From positions 2,418,001 through 2,482,000 of the forward strand of contig NZ_CP056122.1 in the NCBI RefSeq assembly GCF_018219455.1: 64,000 nucleotides of DNA, read 5' to 3'. Numbering within the stretch: position 1 is the first letter of the stretch; every line of letters starts with the position of its first letter. Shown here piece by piece: positions 39,658 to 47,137 of this stretch. The DNA is from Moritella sp. 5. GTDB taxonomy: Bacteria > Pseudomonadota > Gammaproteobacteria > Enterobacterales > Moritellaceae. The notes below the pieces were generated by a model, which did not search any database, had not been told where the DNA came from, and worked only from the letters and a program-made list of their open reading frames with translations. The translations under genes were made by a program, and so were the position numbers.

Positions 39658-40054
39658 GAATGATAGGTGTCTGCAATGACATCGCCAACTTAGGTACAAG
39701 CTAAGTTGGCTCATCTTAAATAGCGCATGTTATGTAAGGCAGAAAAATAGATAGCCAACACGATTAATCAAGCATGAGAGCGTTAAGTTAATAAAGAGAA
39801 AAGGGCAGTCACATCAGTTACCACCTCTAACAGATCGGACCTTTTTGTGATAACCCATCACGTGCAAGGTATTGATAATACATTATTGACATGATATTTA
39901 GTTGTGATAATTATGCATCATCCAGAAAATATTGAGTTGATTATTTCGCTTAATTCAAATAATTAGATATTTTCCGGAATGGATTTTTGGTTTTTTCAAT
40001 GAACCAAAAAATGATGGATATATGCCTAGGATTGGCATTATTTAAGGATAAATC
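39658..40054. other. Non-coding stretch before the chitinase
   Basis: No gene supported. It holds a terminator for the preceding gene and, at about 39985-40010, an A/T-rich hairpin (TTTTTGGTT / GAACCAAAAA) in the chitinase leader. Confidence 0.6.
39684..39710 (+). terminator. Hairpin after the 39235 gene
   Basis: Perfect 10-bp stem GCCAACTTAG / CTAAGTTGGC with 7-nt loop; only a short T-rich stretch follows. Confidence 0.6.
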
Positions 40055-41515
40055 ATGTTTAAACGTACATTTCTATCTACTTTGATAGGCTATAGTGTTG
40101 TACTCAACAGTTATGCAATGAACCCACAAGAAGACCCACTTAATCCAACCGGATTTATCGTTTCTCAATCAGAAGTTAAAGCTGCAGAAGATGCTAAAAC
40201 ATTAGACCCTATGTATGATATTTGGGCTCAAGCATTACGCACACAACCTAACGCTGTGGTCGACGTTATTGAACCTGGTTTAGTTTCAAATCCAGACAAT
40301 GTTAAACGCTTAGAACGTGTTTTCCCACAAACTGAATGGGACTTCTTAACGAAGATGGCCGCTCCTGAATATACCTATACTCGTTTATTACGTGCTGTTG
40401 GTAAGTTTCCTGCATTCTGTGGTGAATACACAGATGGCCGTAACTCAGATGCAATTTGTAATAAATCAATCATTACTGCATTTGCTCATTTTTCACAAGA
40501 AACGGGTGGGCATATTGCTAAAGACAATATCTCAGACAACCCGCAAGCCTTAGAAGAGTGGCAGCAAGCGCTTGTACACGTTCGTGAGATGGGTTGGTCT
40601 GAAGGTCAAGAAGGGTACACGACAGCTTGTGGTCAGAACGATTGGCAAAATACCCGTTGGCCATGTTCTGCAGGACAAGGTTATTTTGGTCGTGGTGCTA
40701 AACAACTTTCTTACCACTTTAACTATGGCATGTTCTCTGAAGTCATGTACGACGGTGATGCGACTGTATTGTTAAATAATCCAAGTATAGTTGCTGATTC
40801 TTGGTTAAATTTGGCGTCTGCTGTTTGGTTCTTTTTAACTCCACAAGCACCAAAACCAGCAATGTTGCATGTTATTGACCGAACATGGTCTCCGTCACAG
40901 CGTGAAGCAGATGCCGGAATTACTTATGGTTTTGGTACCACAATCAACGTTATCAATGGCGGGATTGAGTGTGGAGAGCAAAACAAAACTAAAGGACAGC
41001 CAGTTAATCGAATTCGTTACTGGGAAGGGTTATCAGCACACTACCAAATCCTTCTTGAGTCTGATGAAAAAAATACATGTTTTCAACAAACACCCTACGG
41101 CAGTATTAATCTGAATGGCGCAACTGATGTGCTTTACACAAACTGGGATGGTAACTGGAAATATTACGCGGACCGTCCAGGTGGCGCTTCATTTGAGTGT
41201 GAATTAGTTGGCTTTCAAACTGCTTATTCAGCTCTGGTCCCAGGTGATTATGGAAAATGTGTCACAAACTTCTTTGGCTCTCATGCAGGTTGGCCATGGT
41301 TATTCATTAAGGCTGTAACAGTCACTCCAGTAACTGCAACGTCAGTTGATTCATCTCCAACTAATTTCATTATTTGGGAAGATGGTGTGTCTCAAGTAGC
41401 CAGCGGTGACAAGGTAACAAATATAGGTAAGTGTTTTATTGCTAAAAATGCTCCTGGCGTTTGGGATACTCCAGCGGTTTCTAACAACCTGTGGGACGAA
41501 ATATCCTGCCAATAA
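40055..41515 (+). CDS. Secreted GH19 chitinase
   Basis: A 486-aa endochitinase. The signal peptide is about residues 1-21. The GH19 catalytic core covers about 95-355: the general acid Glu in FAHFSQETGGH, the conserved GQGYFGRGAKQLSYHFNYG, and NPSIVADSWLNLASAVWFF. The C-terminal 125 residues are rich in aromatic residues and Cys and may bind substrate, but I cannot name the module. GGATAA precedes the ATG. GH19 enzymes are patchy in bacteria, so transfer is possible. Confidence 0.9.
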   Translation: MFKRTFLSTLIGYSVVLNSYAMNPQEDPLNPTGFIVSQSEVKAAEDAKTLDPMYDIWAQALRTQPNAVVDVIEPGLVSNPDNVKRLERVFPQTEWDFLTKMAAPEYTYTRLLRAVGKFPAFCGEYTDGRNSDAICNKSIITAFAHFSQETGGHIAKDNISDNPQALEEWQQALVHVREMGWSEGQEGYTTACGQNDWQNTRWPCSAGQGYFGRGAKQLSYHFNYGMFSEVMYDGDATVLLNNPSIVADSWLNLASAVWFFLTPQAPKPAMLHVIDRTWSPSQREADAGITYGFGTTINVINGGIECGEQNKTKGQPVNRIRYWEGLSAHYQILLESDEKNTCFQQTPYGSINLNGATDVLYTNWDGNWKYYADRPGGASFECELVGFQTAYSALVPGDYGKCVTNFFGSHAGWPWLFIKAVTVTPVTATSVDSSPTNFIIWEDGVSQVASGDKVTNIGKCFIAKNAPGVWDTPAVSNNLWDEISCQ

Positions 41516-41547
41516 GTTAGTCTTTTGTTAGTCTAAATCTAAAATCC

Positions 41548-41576
41548 TCGTTAGTTAACGGGGATTTTTATGTTTT
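41548..41576 (+). terminator. Terminator of the GH19 chitinase
   Basis: AAAATCC-CGTTA / TAACG-GGATTTTT stem with T-run, about 35 bp after the stop. Confidence 0.85.
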
Positions 41577-41602
41577 GGTGTTTTAATATGTGTGAAGATA
41601 TT

Positions 41603-41640
41603 TGATTTCATCATATTTTGGATAAAATATGATGAAATCA
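41603..41640. repeat. 17-bp perfect inverted repeat near dif
   Basis: TGATTTCATCATATTTT (41603-41619), GGAT loop, then its exact complement (41624-41640). It follows a good terminator, so it is not needed for that; it lies 133 bp from the dif site. Confidence 0.8.
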
Positions 41641-41772
41641 TTTAGATGCATATCATATACTTTATGGTAAATAACCCAAGTGTTAAATTGACAACATCTC
41701 AAATCGTCACTGCCTATCAAATAATACAACCGGTCATCAAATAGGGTCTTATCTCAGATCACTATAAACCCT

Positions 41773-41800
41773 ATTTAACATAATATACATTATGCGCAGT
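41773..41800 (-). other. dif: Chromosomal dif site (XerC/XerD recombination site)
   Basis: Read on the minus strand: XerC arm ACTGCGCATAA, 6-bp centre TGTATA, XerD arm TTATGTTAAAT. From memory this differs from the E. coli dif only in the first two bases of the XerC arm. Chromosome dimers are resolved here at division, so the site marks the replication terminus. The satellite array starts inside it: sequence shared with the repeat units begins at 41789, at the edge of the XerC arm, as expected for XerC-mediated insertion. Confidence 0.92.
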
Positions 41801-41897
41801 GATGTAATAAGTCCCAGATAGAGATGTCAGGTTTGTAATATCGTTATTGATATCAAAACCCTGTCCCTGGTACTCCAATTTGATATCAAAAACCCGT

Positions 41898-41956
41898 GCG
41901 CTACGTGAAATCTGAAAAACTTTACCAGTATTGTTACTGTAGATTTCACACAGCGC
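41898..41956. repeat. Conserved satellite hairpin, copy 1
   Basis: GCGCTACGTGAAATCT (41898-41913) and AGATTTCACACAGCGC (41941-41956) pair over 14 of 16 positions around a 27-nt loop. Same element at 46126-46184 and 50362-50420, with a weaker version at 50561-50619. It lies just after the replication operon. Candidate replication origin, packaging signal or terminator; not determined. Confidence 0.75.
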
Positions 41957-41961
41957 GATGT

Positions 41962-42240
41962 CTATTTAGATGCTTGATTACTAATGTTTTTATCTGACTT
42001 CAAGAATTCCAGTTCTTTCAAGTATGCGAATATTTTTGCATAACCAATGAAAGCTTGTTCATCACCATCAGTAAAATCTTGTGATAATAATTCTTCATGT
42101 AAAAATATTATTGATTCTTTAATATCATCGAACTCGATAGAAATTTCTTTGCTCGCTGGATAACATTGTTCACCAGAACGATAAAATAAAGCGCTGTCTG
42201 TCAGATGATTATTTGCGATAGTTAATTCATGTTCCGTCAT
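41962..42240 (-). CDS. Satellite small protein of unknown function (92 aa), copy 1
   Basis: I do not recognise it. It is a mostly helical, acidic 92-aa protein (EISIEFDDIKESIIFLHEELL). It starts one base after the preceding gene's stop, so it is the last gene of the rstA-like operon. By position it could correspond to RstC of RS1, but no sequence similarity is claimed. A decayed copy of its 3' half remains at about 50430-50560. Confidence 0.7.
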   Translation of the reverse strand: MTEHELTIANNHLTDSALFYRSGEQCYPASKEISIEFDDIKESIIFLHEELLSQDFTDGDEQAFIGYAKIFAYLKELEFLKSDKNISNQASK

Positions 42241-42241
42241 A

Positions 42242-42604
42242 TTATTTCACCGTGTGTGTTGGACAATTTTCTTGAGCTGCAACGGCTCGATTCTTACAAC
42301 GTTTACCTAATTTAGTTTTAGATTCGCATCGTGAAACGTCTTCTTGGCCAACGTATTTATAATTAAATGGTTCTTGTTCACTAAGTCGTTCTTGTTTTTC
42401 GTAGATCTCAATTTTAAAGTAATTCCAGTTTGAATCTGGCTGACCATGCGACATTATTTGTGCTGAACCATCATCATTTTCTCTAATCCACATGCCCGTC
42501 TGATTTTCAATTCTTGGTGCTAGTAATCTAGTATTTACATTTTCTTCAACGTGACCAGCTAACGAACCGCCAGTAAATCGAATTGTTGTTTTTCCATGAG
42601 GCAT
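42242..42604 (-). CDS. Satellite protein with C-terminal Cys/His cluster (120 aa), copy 1
   Basis: Function unknown. The last 30 residues contain CESKTKLGKRCKNRA...NCPTHT, a C-x6-C-x9-C-x2-H pattern that looks like a small metal-binding finger. The N-terminal part is beta-rich and basic (HGKTTIRFTGG). It lies 12 bp after the RstB-like gene, in the replication operon, so a nucleic-acid-binding role in satellite replication is a reasonable guess. Confidence 0.7.
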   Translation of the reverse strand: MPHGKTTIRFTGGSLAGHVEENVNTRLLAPRIENQTGMWIRENDDGSAQIMSHGQPDSNWNYFKIEIYEKQERLSEQEPFNYKYVGQEDVSRCESKTKLGKRCKNRAVAAQENCPTHTVK

Positions 42605-42616
42605 CTTAATATCCTT

Positions 42617-42898
42617 TTATAGATCGAGTTCAATTGGCTTAATGGTTAATCCAAAACGTTTTAGTTCTAGGCCACCGTAGTTATTAATCGCAAAACTTGA
42701 AGCATCAACTGAGTATGTTCCGGCACCATATGGCAGTTGACCGTCTTGAACAGATAGCTTCATTTCAACTGGGAATTTACCGCCTAAGTGAGCATATGCA
42801 ATTTGCTCGTTAAAGCTTCGACCCGGTTTACCGTCTTTAGGTGGTAAAGTTCGAGTGATTAGATCAACATTTTCAGGGAATATTTCTATGTGTAACAT
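42617..42898 (-). CDS. rstB: RstB-like single-stranded DNA-binding protein, copy 1
   Basis: The 93-aa protein matches inoviral ssDNA-binding/RstB-type proteins: GKPGRSFNEQIAYAHLGGKFP, then YGAGTYSVDASSFAINNYGGLELKRFG-like strands typical of the gene V fold. Such proteins coat the phage single strand and in CTXphi are required for integration. It lies between the replication initiator and the 120-aa protein with 11- and 12-bp gaps. Confidence 0.82.
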   Translation of the reverse strand: MLHIEIFPENVDLITRTLPPKDGKPGRSFNEQIAYAHLGGKFPVEMKLSVQDGQLPYGAGTYSVDASSFAINNYGGLELKRFGLTIKPIELDL

Positions 42899-42909
42899 GT
42901 GACAGCCTC

Positions 42910-44052
42910 CTAGGCATAAGCTTTAAATGGTAATATATTTGATTGTGCAACAACTGGTAAGTGGTACCAATCAGGTACGTTTAAATGTTTTATTTCAATC
43001 ACTTGTGAGCGCTTTAGTGTCGGGCATATACGGCTGACATCGAATTGCTGACCGATATCAATACCGATCACTTTTAAGCGTGCTTTATGTTCATAAAACT
43101 GAGAATTTGATAACATATTTCTTAAATCAGTACCGTGCTGCCACATTGTAAAGTAGCTCATGGTCGTGTTTGCTTGTCGCAATGTTTTAACCGCTGAGGC
43201 TTCAAGTAGTTGATGTGCAATGGATTGATGTTCATCGTGTGAAATATGTATTGTTTTCATAGCTTTATCGATCTCTTGAAGATGTGGTATGAAGTCTTTT
43301 TCTGAGACTGCACCGTAAAATTGTAAGTTATATCGTTTTAATAATGATTGGCGTAAGCTGTGTTCTTCACGAACTACGCCTTTTTGTTCACAATAGTTAA
43401 TTAAATCATGTATATAACTAAGTCTTTCTGGCTGGATTACGTCTCTTTTTCGTTCATCTTTTTGTAAATGCCGTTTAAGCTCGACTGCTTTATTATAAAG
43501 TTTGGTCATATTCCAAGTTGAAGCTTCACCCCAGTTGCAGGTATTTCCATCGGGGTAAAGCTTAGGTTTGCGCCCTCGCCCAATTTGCATTGATGACATT
43601 CCACGGATAAATGATTGCTCATTTCCCTTGCCTACTTCATGGTTAACCGTCCAATCAATTGCTGTAATTTCAGCACCATTACCGACCAGTTGAGATGCTT
43701 TACCTTCTGGTGTTTGACGATGGTACATTTTGGTATTTTTTGTGAATGCTGGCAGTCCATGTTTAGCCAGAATATGGTTAAAAACTTCGACACATTCATC
43801 TAATGTTTTCAATCCAAAAAGATTGTCCATACGCTGCCAACGTGAAGGATTTCCTTCAACTCGAACTCTTACACCATCACATCGGATCGTTAGTTTCGTT
43901 GAATGTGAGCCTTCAATGATCTTTTGATTTACAGATGTAGGTAATTTCTCACCCGTTTCTAGATCGATTTTTTCAATAACATGACGACCTACAAGGGGTA
44001 ACCCACCTTGTAAATGATCTTGCTGTATGAAAAGTCGGTCTATAAAAAACAA
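42910..44052 (-). CDS. rstA: RstA-like rolling-circle replication initiator, copy 1
   Basis: The 380-aa protein resembles RstA of CTXphi and related Vibrio inoviruses (phage replication protein gene II/X type): FFIDRLFIQQDHLQGG start, EGSHSTKLTIRCDG, EGNPSRWQRMDNLFGL and YFTMWQHGTDLRNML. It should nick the plus-strand origin and start rolling-circle replication. The start codon is TTG at 44052, with AGGA about ten bases upstream; no in-frame ATG fits better. Divergent from the repressor gene, sharing the operator region. Confidence 0.88.
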   Translation of the reverse strand: MFFIDRLFIQQDHLQGGLPLVGRHVIEKIDLETGEKLPTSVNQKIIEGSHSTKLTIRCDGVRVRVEGNPSRWQRMDNLFGLKTLDECVEVFNHILAKHGLPAFTKNTKMYHRQTPEGKASQLVGNGAEITAIDWTVNHEVGKGNEQSFIRGMSSMQIGRGRKPKLYPDGNTCNWGEASTWNMTKLYNKAVELKRHLQKDERKRDVIQPERLSYIHDLINYCEQKGVVREEHSLRQSLLKRYNLQFYGAVSEKDFIPHLQEIDKAMKTIHISHDEHQSIAHQLLEASAVKTLRQANTTMSYFTMWQHGTDLRNMLSNSQFYEHKARLKVIGIDIGQQFDVSRICPTLKRSQVIEIKHLNVPDWYHLPVVAQSNILPFKAYA

Positions 44053-44134
44053 TGTATGGAAATCCTGTCAATGCAAATGTTGGTATATATTAATGTACCT
44101 TATAGTAAACATTTATCACATGCAATGATTGTGG

Positions 44135-44164
44135 TTTATATTTATGGTGTATAGTGAATATAAA
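44135..44164. promoter_or_regulatory. Candidate repressor operator between the rstA-like and rstR-like genes, copy 1
   Basis: TTTATATT / AATATAAA inverted repeat with 14-bp spacing, in the 135-bp divergent promoter region. The same site is at 48363-48392. Confidence 0.55.
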
Positions 44165-44187
44165 TATGTATCAATAAGGAGTTTTAG

Positions 44188-44559
44188 GTGATTGGTTCTG
44201 TACTTAAGGAAGCTAGAGAGGCTATAAATCTATCTCAAAATAAAATAGCTGAAGCTGTTGGAGTAACTAAGCAAACCTACTTAAAGTGGGAAAATGATGT
44301 TACCGAACCTAAAGCTTCTCAAGTCACAAAGCTAGCCAAAGCATTGAATATTTCAGAAACTGAAATCTGCCAAGGTAAGCTAAATAGTAAAATGCCCCTA
44401 GAGAAGTTTATTGTTCAACTGGCTCAAATAGGAGCAGGTTCGAGTCTTGAAGCACTTAGAATTTGGGAGCAAATTCCAGACCATGGGCAATTTCTTCTAA
44501 GCCTTGTTGATGGCGATATTTCTAAAGATAAAGAAGATTTGATAGACGCCTTGAGTTAG
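44188..44559 (+). CDS. RstR-like HTH repressor, copy 1
   Basis: The 123-aa protein has a Cro/CI-type HTH in the first 60 residues (LKEAREAINLSQNKIAEAVG, VTKQTYLKWENDVTEP) and an unrelated C-terminal half. Start is GTG at 44188, seven bases after AAGGAG. Its divergent position next to the rstA-like gene is that of rstR in CTXphi, where the repressor controls the rstA promoter and superinfection immunity. Role here is inferred from that layout. Confidence 0.85.
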   Translation: MIGSVLKEAREAINLSQNKIAEAVGVTKQTYLKWENDVTEPKASQVTKLAKALNISETEICQGKLNSKMPLEKFIVQLAQIGAGSSLEALRIWEQIPDHGQFLLSLVDGDISKDKEDLIDALS

Positions 44560-45157
44560 TCGATAGTCCGGAATTCCGGAGTTAGTTTGGGTGTAACAGG
44601 AACCCAAACTTAAAAACCCCCTTTTTCGCTCATCGCTCGATTGTCGAATAAGAGACATATTATGCGAATCAATCCCCCGCTGCGCGGAGTCTCAACACGC
44701 ATAACATGCCTGTATAAAGCGTTCGTGCATAAAGCATTATCTAGGTGGGGAAAATCAGTAAAGTGATCATAGCGAAGCATTGACGCACAATCTTAGCCAA
44801 AAGATTGGTTTAGCAGAAAGATGGGTAACGGCTACGCCTATGTAACAGATAACCTCTGTCACATGTAACAGCTATTCATTAACTATAAACAGAGTAAATA
44901 TTACTAGGTAATAAATACTTTAATGATGTACGGGTATATTTATATCCGTGTTTTCTCGTTGCTCAGCCTTCGCCCTCGAAAGTCACGTCATAAATAAACC
45001 TTGAATCAAATTTGGAATTTGATAGTTAAACATAAGCTTTTGATATTACCGTATAAAAATAATAAAACACTGTATATATTCTGAATATTAGACAGAGTAC
45101 TCTTTGATCTTCTCATAAATTCTAAAACTATTAATCATATAAGGAATTATTGGCTAA
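44560..45157. other. Satellite intergenic region with hairpins, copy 1
   Basis: About 600 bp with no supported gene. It holds the palindrome TCCGGAATTCCGGA (44569-44582), a hairpin AGTTTGGGT / ACCCAAACT (about 44584-44610) that could terminate the repressor transcript, and a GAATCAAATTT...TTGATATTAC block shared with element 3 just before its cargo gene. A replication origin may be here but is not identified. Confidence 0.6.
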
Positions 45158-45916
45158 ATGAAATTAACAATAATAGACCCCGAATTAAACCTTCATCAAT
45201 TACCAGCCTTTATAATTACAGCCTTTAGTGGAATTATACTTGCTGCCATACTTACTGCCCAAGTATGGCCGTTAGCACCACAGGTAATAAGTGATTACAC
45301 CACTATTAATTATGTTGCATTTGAAATTCTTAAATTACCATGTGCAATTATAGCCGTAACTCTTTCTTTATTAATTATCATAGGAACAATGCATCGTTCA
45401 GCTCAGACTGTAAGGCAAATTAAAATAGCTACTAAACAAAATGACATTTCAAATTATTACAAGCACTTAGATGAGTTTAGAACTTATGTTTTAGCTAATG
45501 AAAAGCTTATAAAAGCATATGAAAATAATTCAATAAAACGAATACATGACAAAATATGGGCCAATTACCTTAATAATAATTACAACATCGAAATCATAAG
45601 TGAAATTCAAGATAAGTATGAAAATATATTCAATGTAATTATACAGGAGGAACACACACTCCAAGACTGTGAAGAGTGGGAAGATTCTTTAAATAGAATG
45701 ATTGAACTGTTTTGTTTCGATCATTATAAAAGCCCTAAAGCTATTGATGGCCCTAATCATCTATCTAATTATACCAGAGATATATCTAAACTTTTTATCG
45801 TAGTCTTGTCGTTCGAATTAGATGTGAAATCTGAAATAAAGCTAAAACAAGTGAATAAAATTGCTGCACACATAGCGAGCAAAGGCGATATTAAAACGTG
45901 GTTAAGAGCAAAATAA
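45158..45916 (+). CDS. Satellite cargo membrane protein (252 aa), copy 1
   Basis: I do not recognise the family. Two membrane helices lie near the N-terminus (AFIITAFSGIILAAILTA; LPCAIIAVTLSLLIIIGT) and a helical cytoplasmic domain follows, rich in Asn, Lys and Glu, with Cys-Glu-Trp-Glu near residue 171. It sits between the repressor and the attP hairpin, the slot that holds different membrane proteins in the neighbouring elements. A role in immunity or superinfection exclusion is a guess. AAGGA lies 12 bases before the ATG. Confidence 0.7.
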   Translation: MKLTIIDPELNLHQLPAFIITAFSGIILAAILTAQVWPLAPQVISDYTTINYVAFEILKLPCAIIAVTLSLLIIIGTMHRSAQTVRQIKIATKQNDISNYYKHLDEFRTYVLANEKLIKAYENNSIKRIHDKIWANYLNNNYNIEIISEIQDKYENIFNVIIQEEHTLQDCEEWEDSLNRMIELFCFDHYKSPKAIDGPNHLSNYTRDISKLFIVVLSFELDVKSEIKLKQVNKIAAHIASKGDIKTWLRAK

Positions 45917-45920
45917 TACC

Positions 45921-46028
45921 CTTCGCATAATGCGGATTATGTGTAAATACCACAAGTGGCCTGCTTGCCTGTTCCAGTGTCGCAAGCAGGTAAATATTCA
46001 ACATAATCACGTTGCTATTATGCGCAGT
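45921..46028. other. attP: Satellite attP hairpin, copy 1/copy 2 junction
   Basis: Two dif-like sites face each other: CTTCGCATAA-TGCGGA-TTATGTGTAAAT at 45921 onward and, inverted, the arms ACATAA...ATTATGCGCAGT ending at 46028. Nested complements (GCATAAT 45925-45931 with ATTATGC 46017-46023; CCTGCTTGC 45960-45968 with GCAAGCAGG 45982-45990) allow the single strand to fold into one long forked hairpin, as described for attP1/attP2 of CTXphi. Confidence 0.85.
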
Positions 46029-46125
46029 GATGTAATAAGTCCCAGATAGAGATGTCAGGTTTGTAATATCGTTATTGATATCAAAACCCTGTCCCTGGTA
46101 CTCCAATTTGATATCAAAAACCCGT

Positions 46126-46184
46126 GCGCTACGTGAAATCTGAAAAACTTTACCAGTATTGTTACTGTAGATTTCACACAGCGC
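46126..46184. repeat. Conserved satellite hairpin, copy 2
   Basis: Same GCGCTACGTGAAATCT / AGATTTCACACAGCGC hairpin as at 41898-41956. Confidence 0.75.
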
Positions 46185-46189
46185 GATGT

Positions 46190-46468
46190 CTATTTAGATG
46201 CTTGATTACTAATGTTTTTATCTGACTTCAAGAATTCCAGTTCTTTCAAGTATGCGAATATTTTTGCATAACCAATGAAAGCTTGTTCATCACCATCAGT
46301 AAAATCTTGTGATAATAATTCTTCATGTAAAAATATTATTGATTCTTTAATATCATCGAACTCGATAGAAATTTCTTTGCTCGCTGGATAACATTGTTCA
46401 CCAGAACGATAAAATAAAGCGCTGTCTGTCAGATGATTATTTGCGATAGTTAATTCATGTTCCGTCAT
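46190..46468 (-). CDS. Satellite small protein of unknown function (92 aa), copy 2
   Basis: Identical in sequence to the protein encoded at 41962-42240; see that entry. Last gene of the copy-2 replication operon. Confidence 0.7.
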   Translation of the reverse strand: MTEHELTIANNHLTDSALFYRSGEQCYPASKEISIEFDDIKESIIFLHEELLSQDFTDGDEQAFIGYAKIFAYLKELEFLKSDKNISNQASK

Positions 46469-46469
46469 A

Positions 46470-46832
46470 TTATTTCACCGTGTGTGTTGGACAATTTTCT
46501 TGAGCTGCAACGGCTCGATTCTTACAACGTTTACCTAATTTAGTTTTAGATTCGCATCGTGAAACGTCTTCTTGGCCAACGTATTTATAATTAAATGGTT
46601 CTTGTTCACTAAGTCGTTCTTGTTTTTCGTAGATCTCAATTTTAAAGTAATTCCAGTTTGAATCTGGCTGACCATGCGACATTATTTGTGCTGAACCATC
46701 ATCATTTTCTCTAATCCACATGCCCGTCTGATTTTCAATTCTTGGTGCTAGTAATCTAGTATTTACATTTTCTTCAACGTGACCAGCTAACGAACCGCCA
46801 GTAAATCGAATTGTTGTTTTTCCATGAGGCAT
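46470..46832 (-). CDS. Satellite protein with C-terminal Cys/His cluster (120 aa), copy 2
   Basis: Identical to the protein at 42242-42604, including the C-x6-C-x9-C-x2-H pattern near the C-terminus. Confidence 0.7.
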   Translation of the reverse strand: MPHGKTTIRFTGGSLAGHVEENVNTRLLAPRIENQTGMWIRENDDGSAQIMSHGQPDSNWNYFKIEIYEKQERLSEQEPFNYKYVGQEDVSRCESKTKLGKRCKNRAVAAQENCPTHTVK

Positions 46833-46844
46833 CTTAATATCCTT

Positions 46845-47126
46845 TTATAGATCGAGTTCAATTGGCTTAATGGTTAATCCAAAACGTTTTAGTTCTAGGC
46901 CACCGTAGTTATTAATCGCAAAACTTGAAGCATCAACTGAGTATGTTCCGGCACCATATGGCAGTTGACCGTCTTGAACAGATAGCTTCATTTCAACTGG
47001 GAATTTACCGCCTAAGTGAGCATATGCAATTTGCTCGTTAAAGCTTCGACCCGGTTTACCGTCTTTAGGTGGTAAAGTTCGAGTGATTAGATCAACATTT
47101 TCAGGGAATATTTCTATGTGTAACAT
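46845..47126 (-). CDS. rstB: RstB-like single-stranded DNA-binding protein, copy 2
   Basis: Identical to the protein at 42617-42898; second gene of the copy-2 replication operon. Confidence 0.82.
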   Translation of the reverse strand: MLHIEIFPENVDLITRTLPPKDGKPGRSFNEQIAYAHLGGKFPVEMKLSVQDGQLPYGAGTYSVDASSFAINNYGGLELKRFGLTIKPIELDL

Positions 47127-47137
47127 GTGACAGCCTC

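Larger units (their letters stand above)
41516..41961. other. Non-coding stretch containing dif and the satellite left end
   Basis: No gene supported. It contains the chitinase terminator, a 17-bp perfect hairpin, the dif site, and the first 170 bp of satellite sequence with its conserved hairpin, each listed separately. Confidence 0.75.
41789..46016. mobile_element. CTXphi/RS1-like inovirus satellite, copy 1 (4228 bp)
   Basis: Identical to 46017-50244. It carries an RstA-like replication initiator, RstB-like ssDNA-binding protein, two small proteins, a divergent RstR-like repressor, a cargo membrane protein and a terminal attP hairpin. There are no coat, pIII, Zot or secretin genes, so it cannot form virions alone; RS1 and TLC of Vibrio cholerae are comparable satellites at dif. 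Integration by host XerCD is inferred from its join to dif. Confidence 0.9.

Noticed and set aside
45891-46106. 71-aa minus-strand frame over the copy 1/copy 2 junction
   Set aside because: It lies entirely on the attP hairpin and the end of the cargo gene; explained by non-coding structure.
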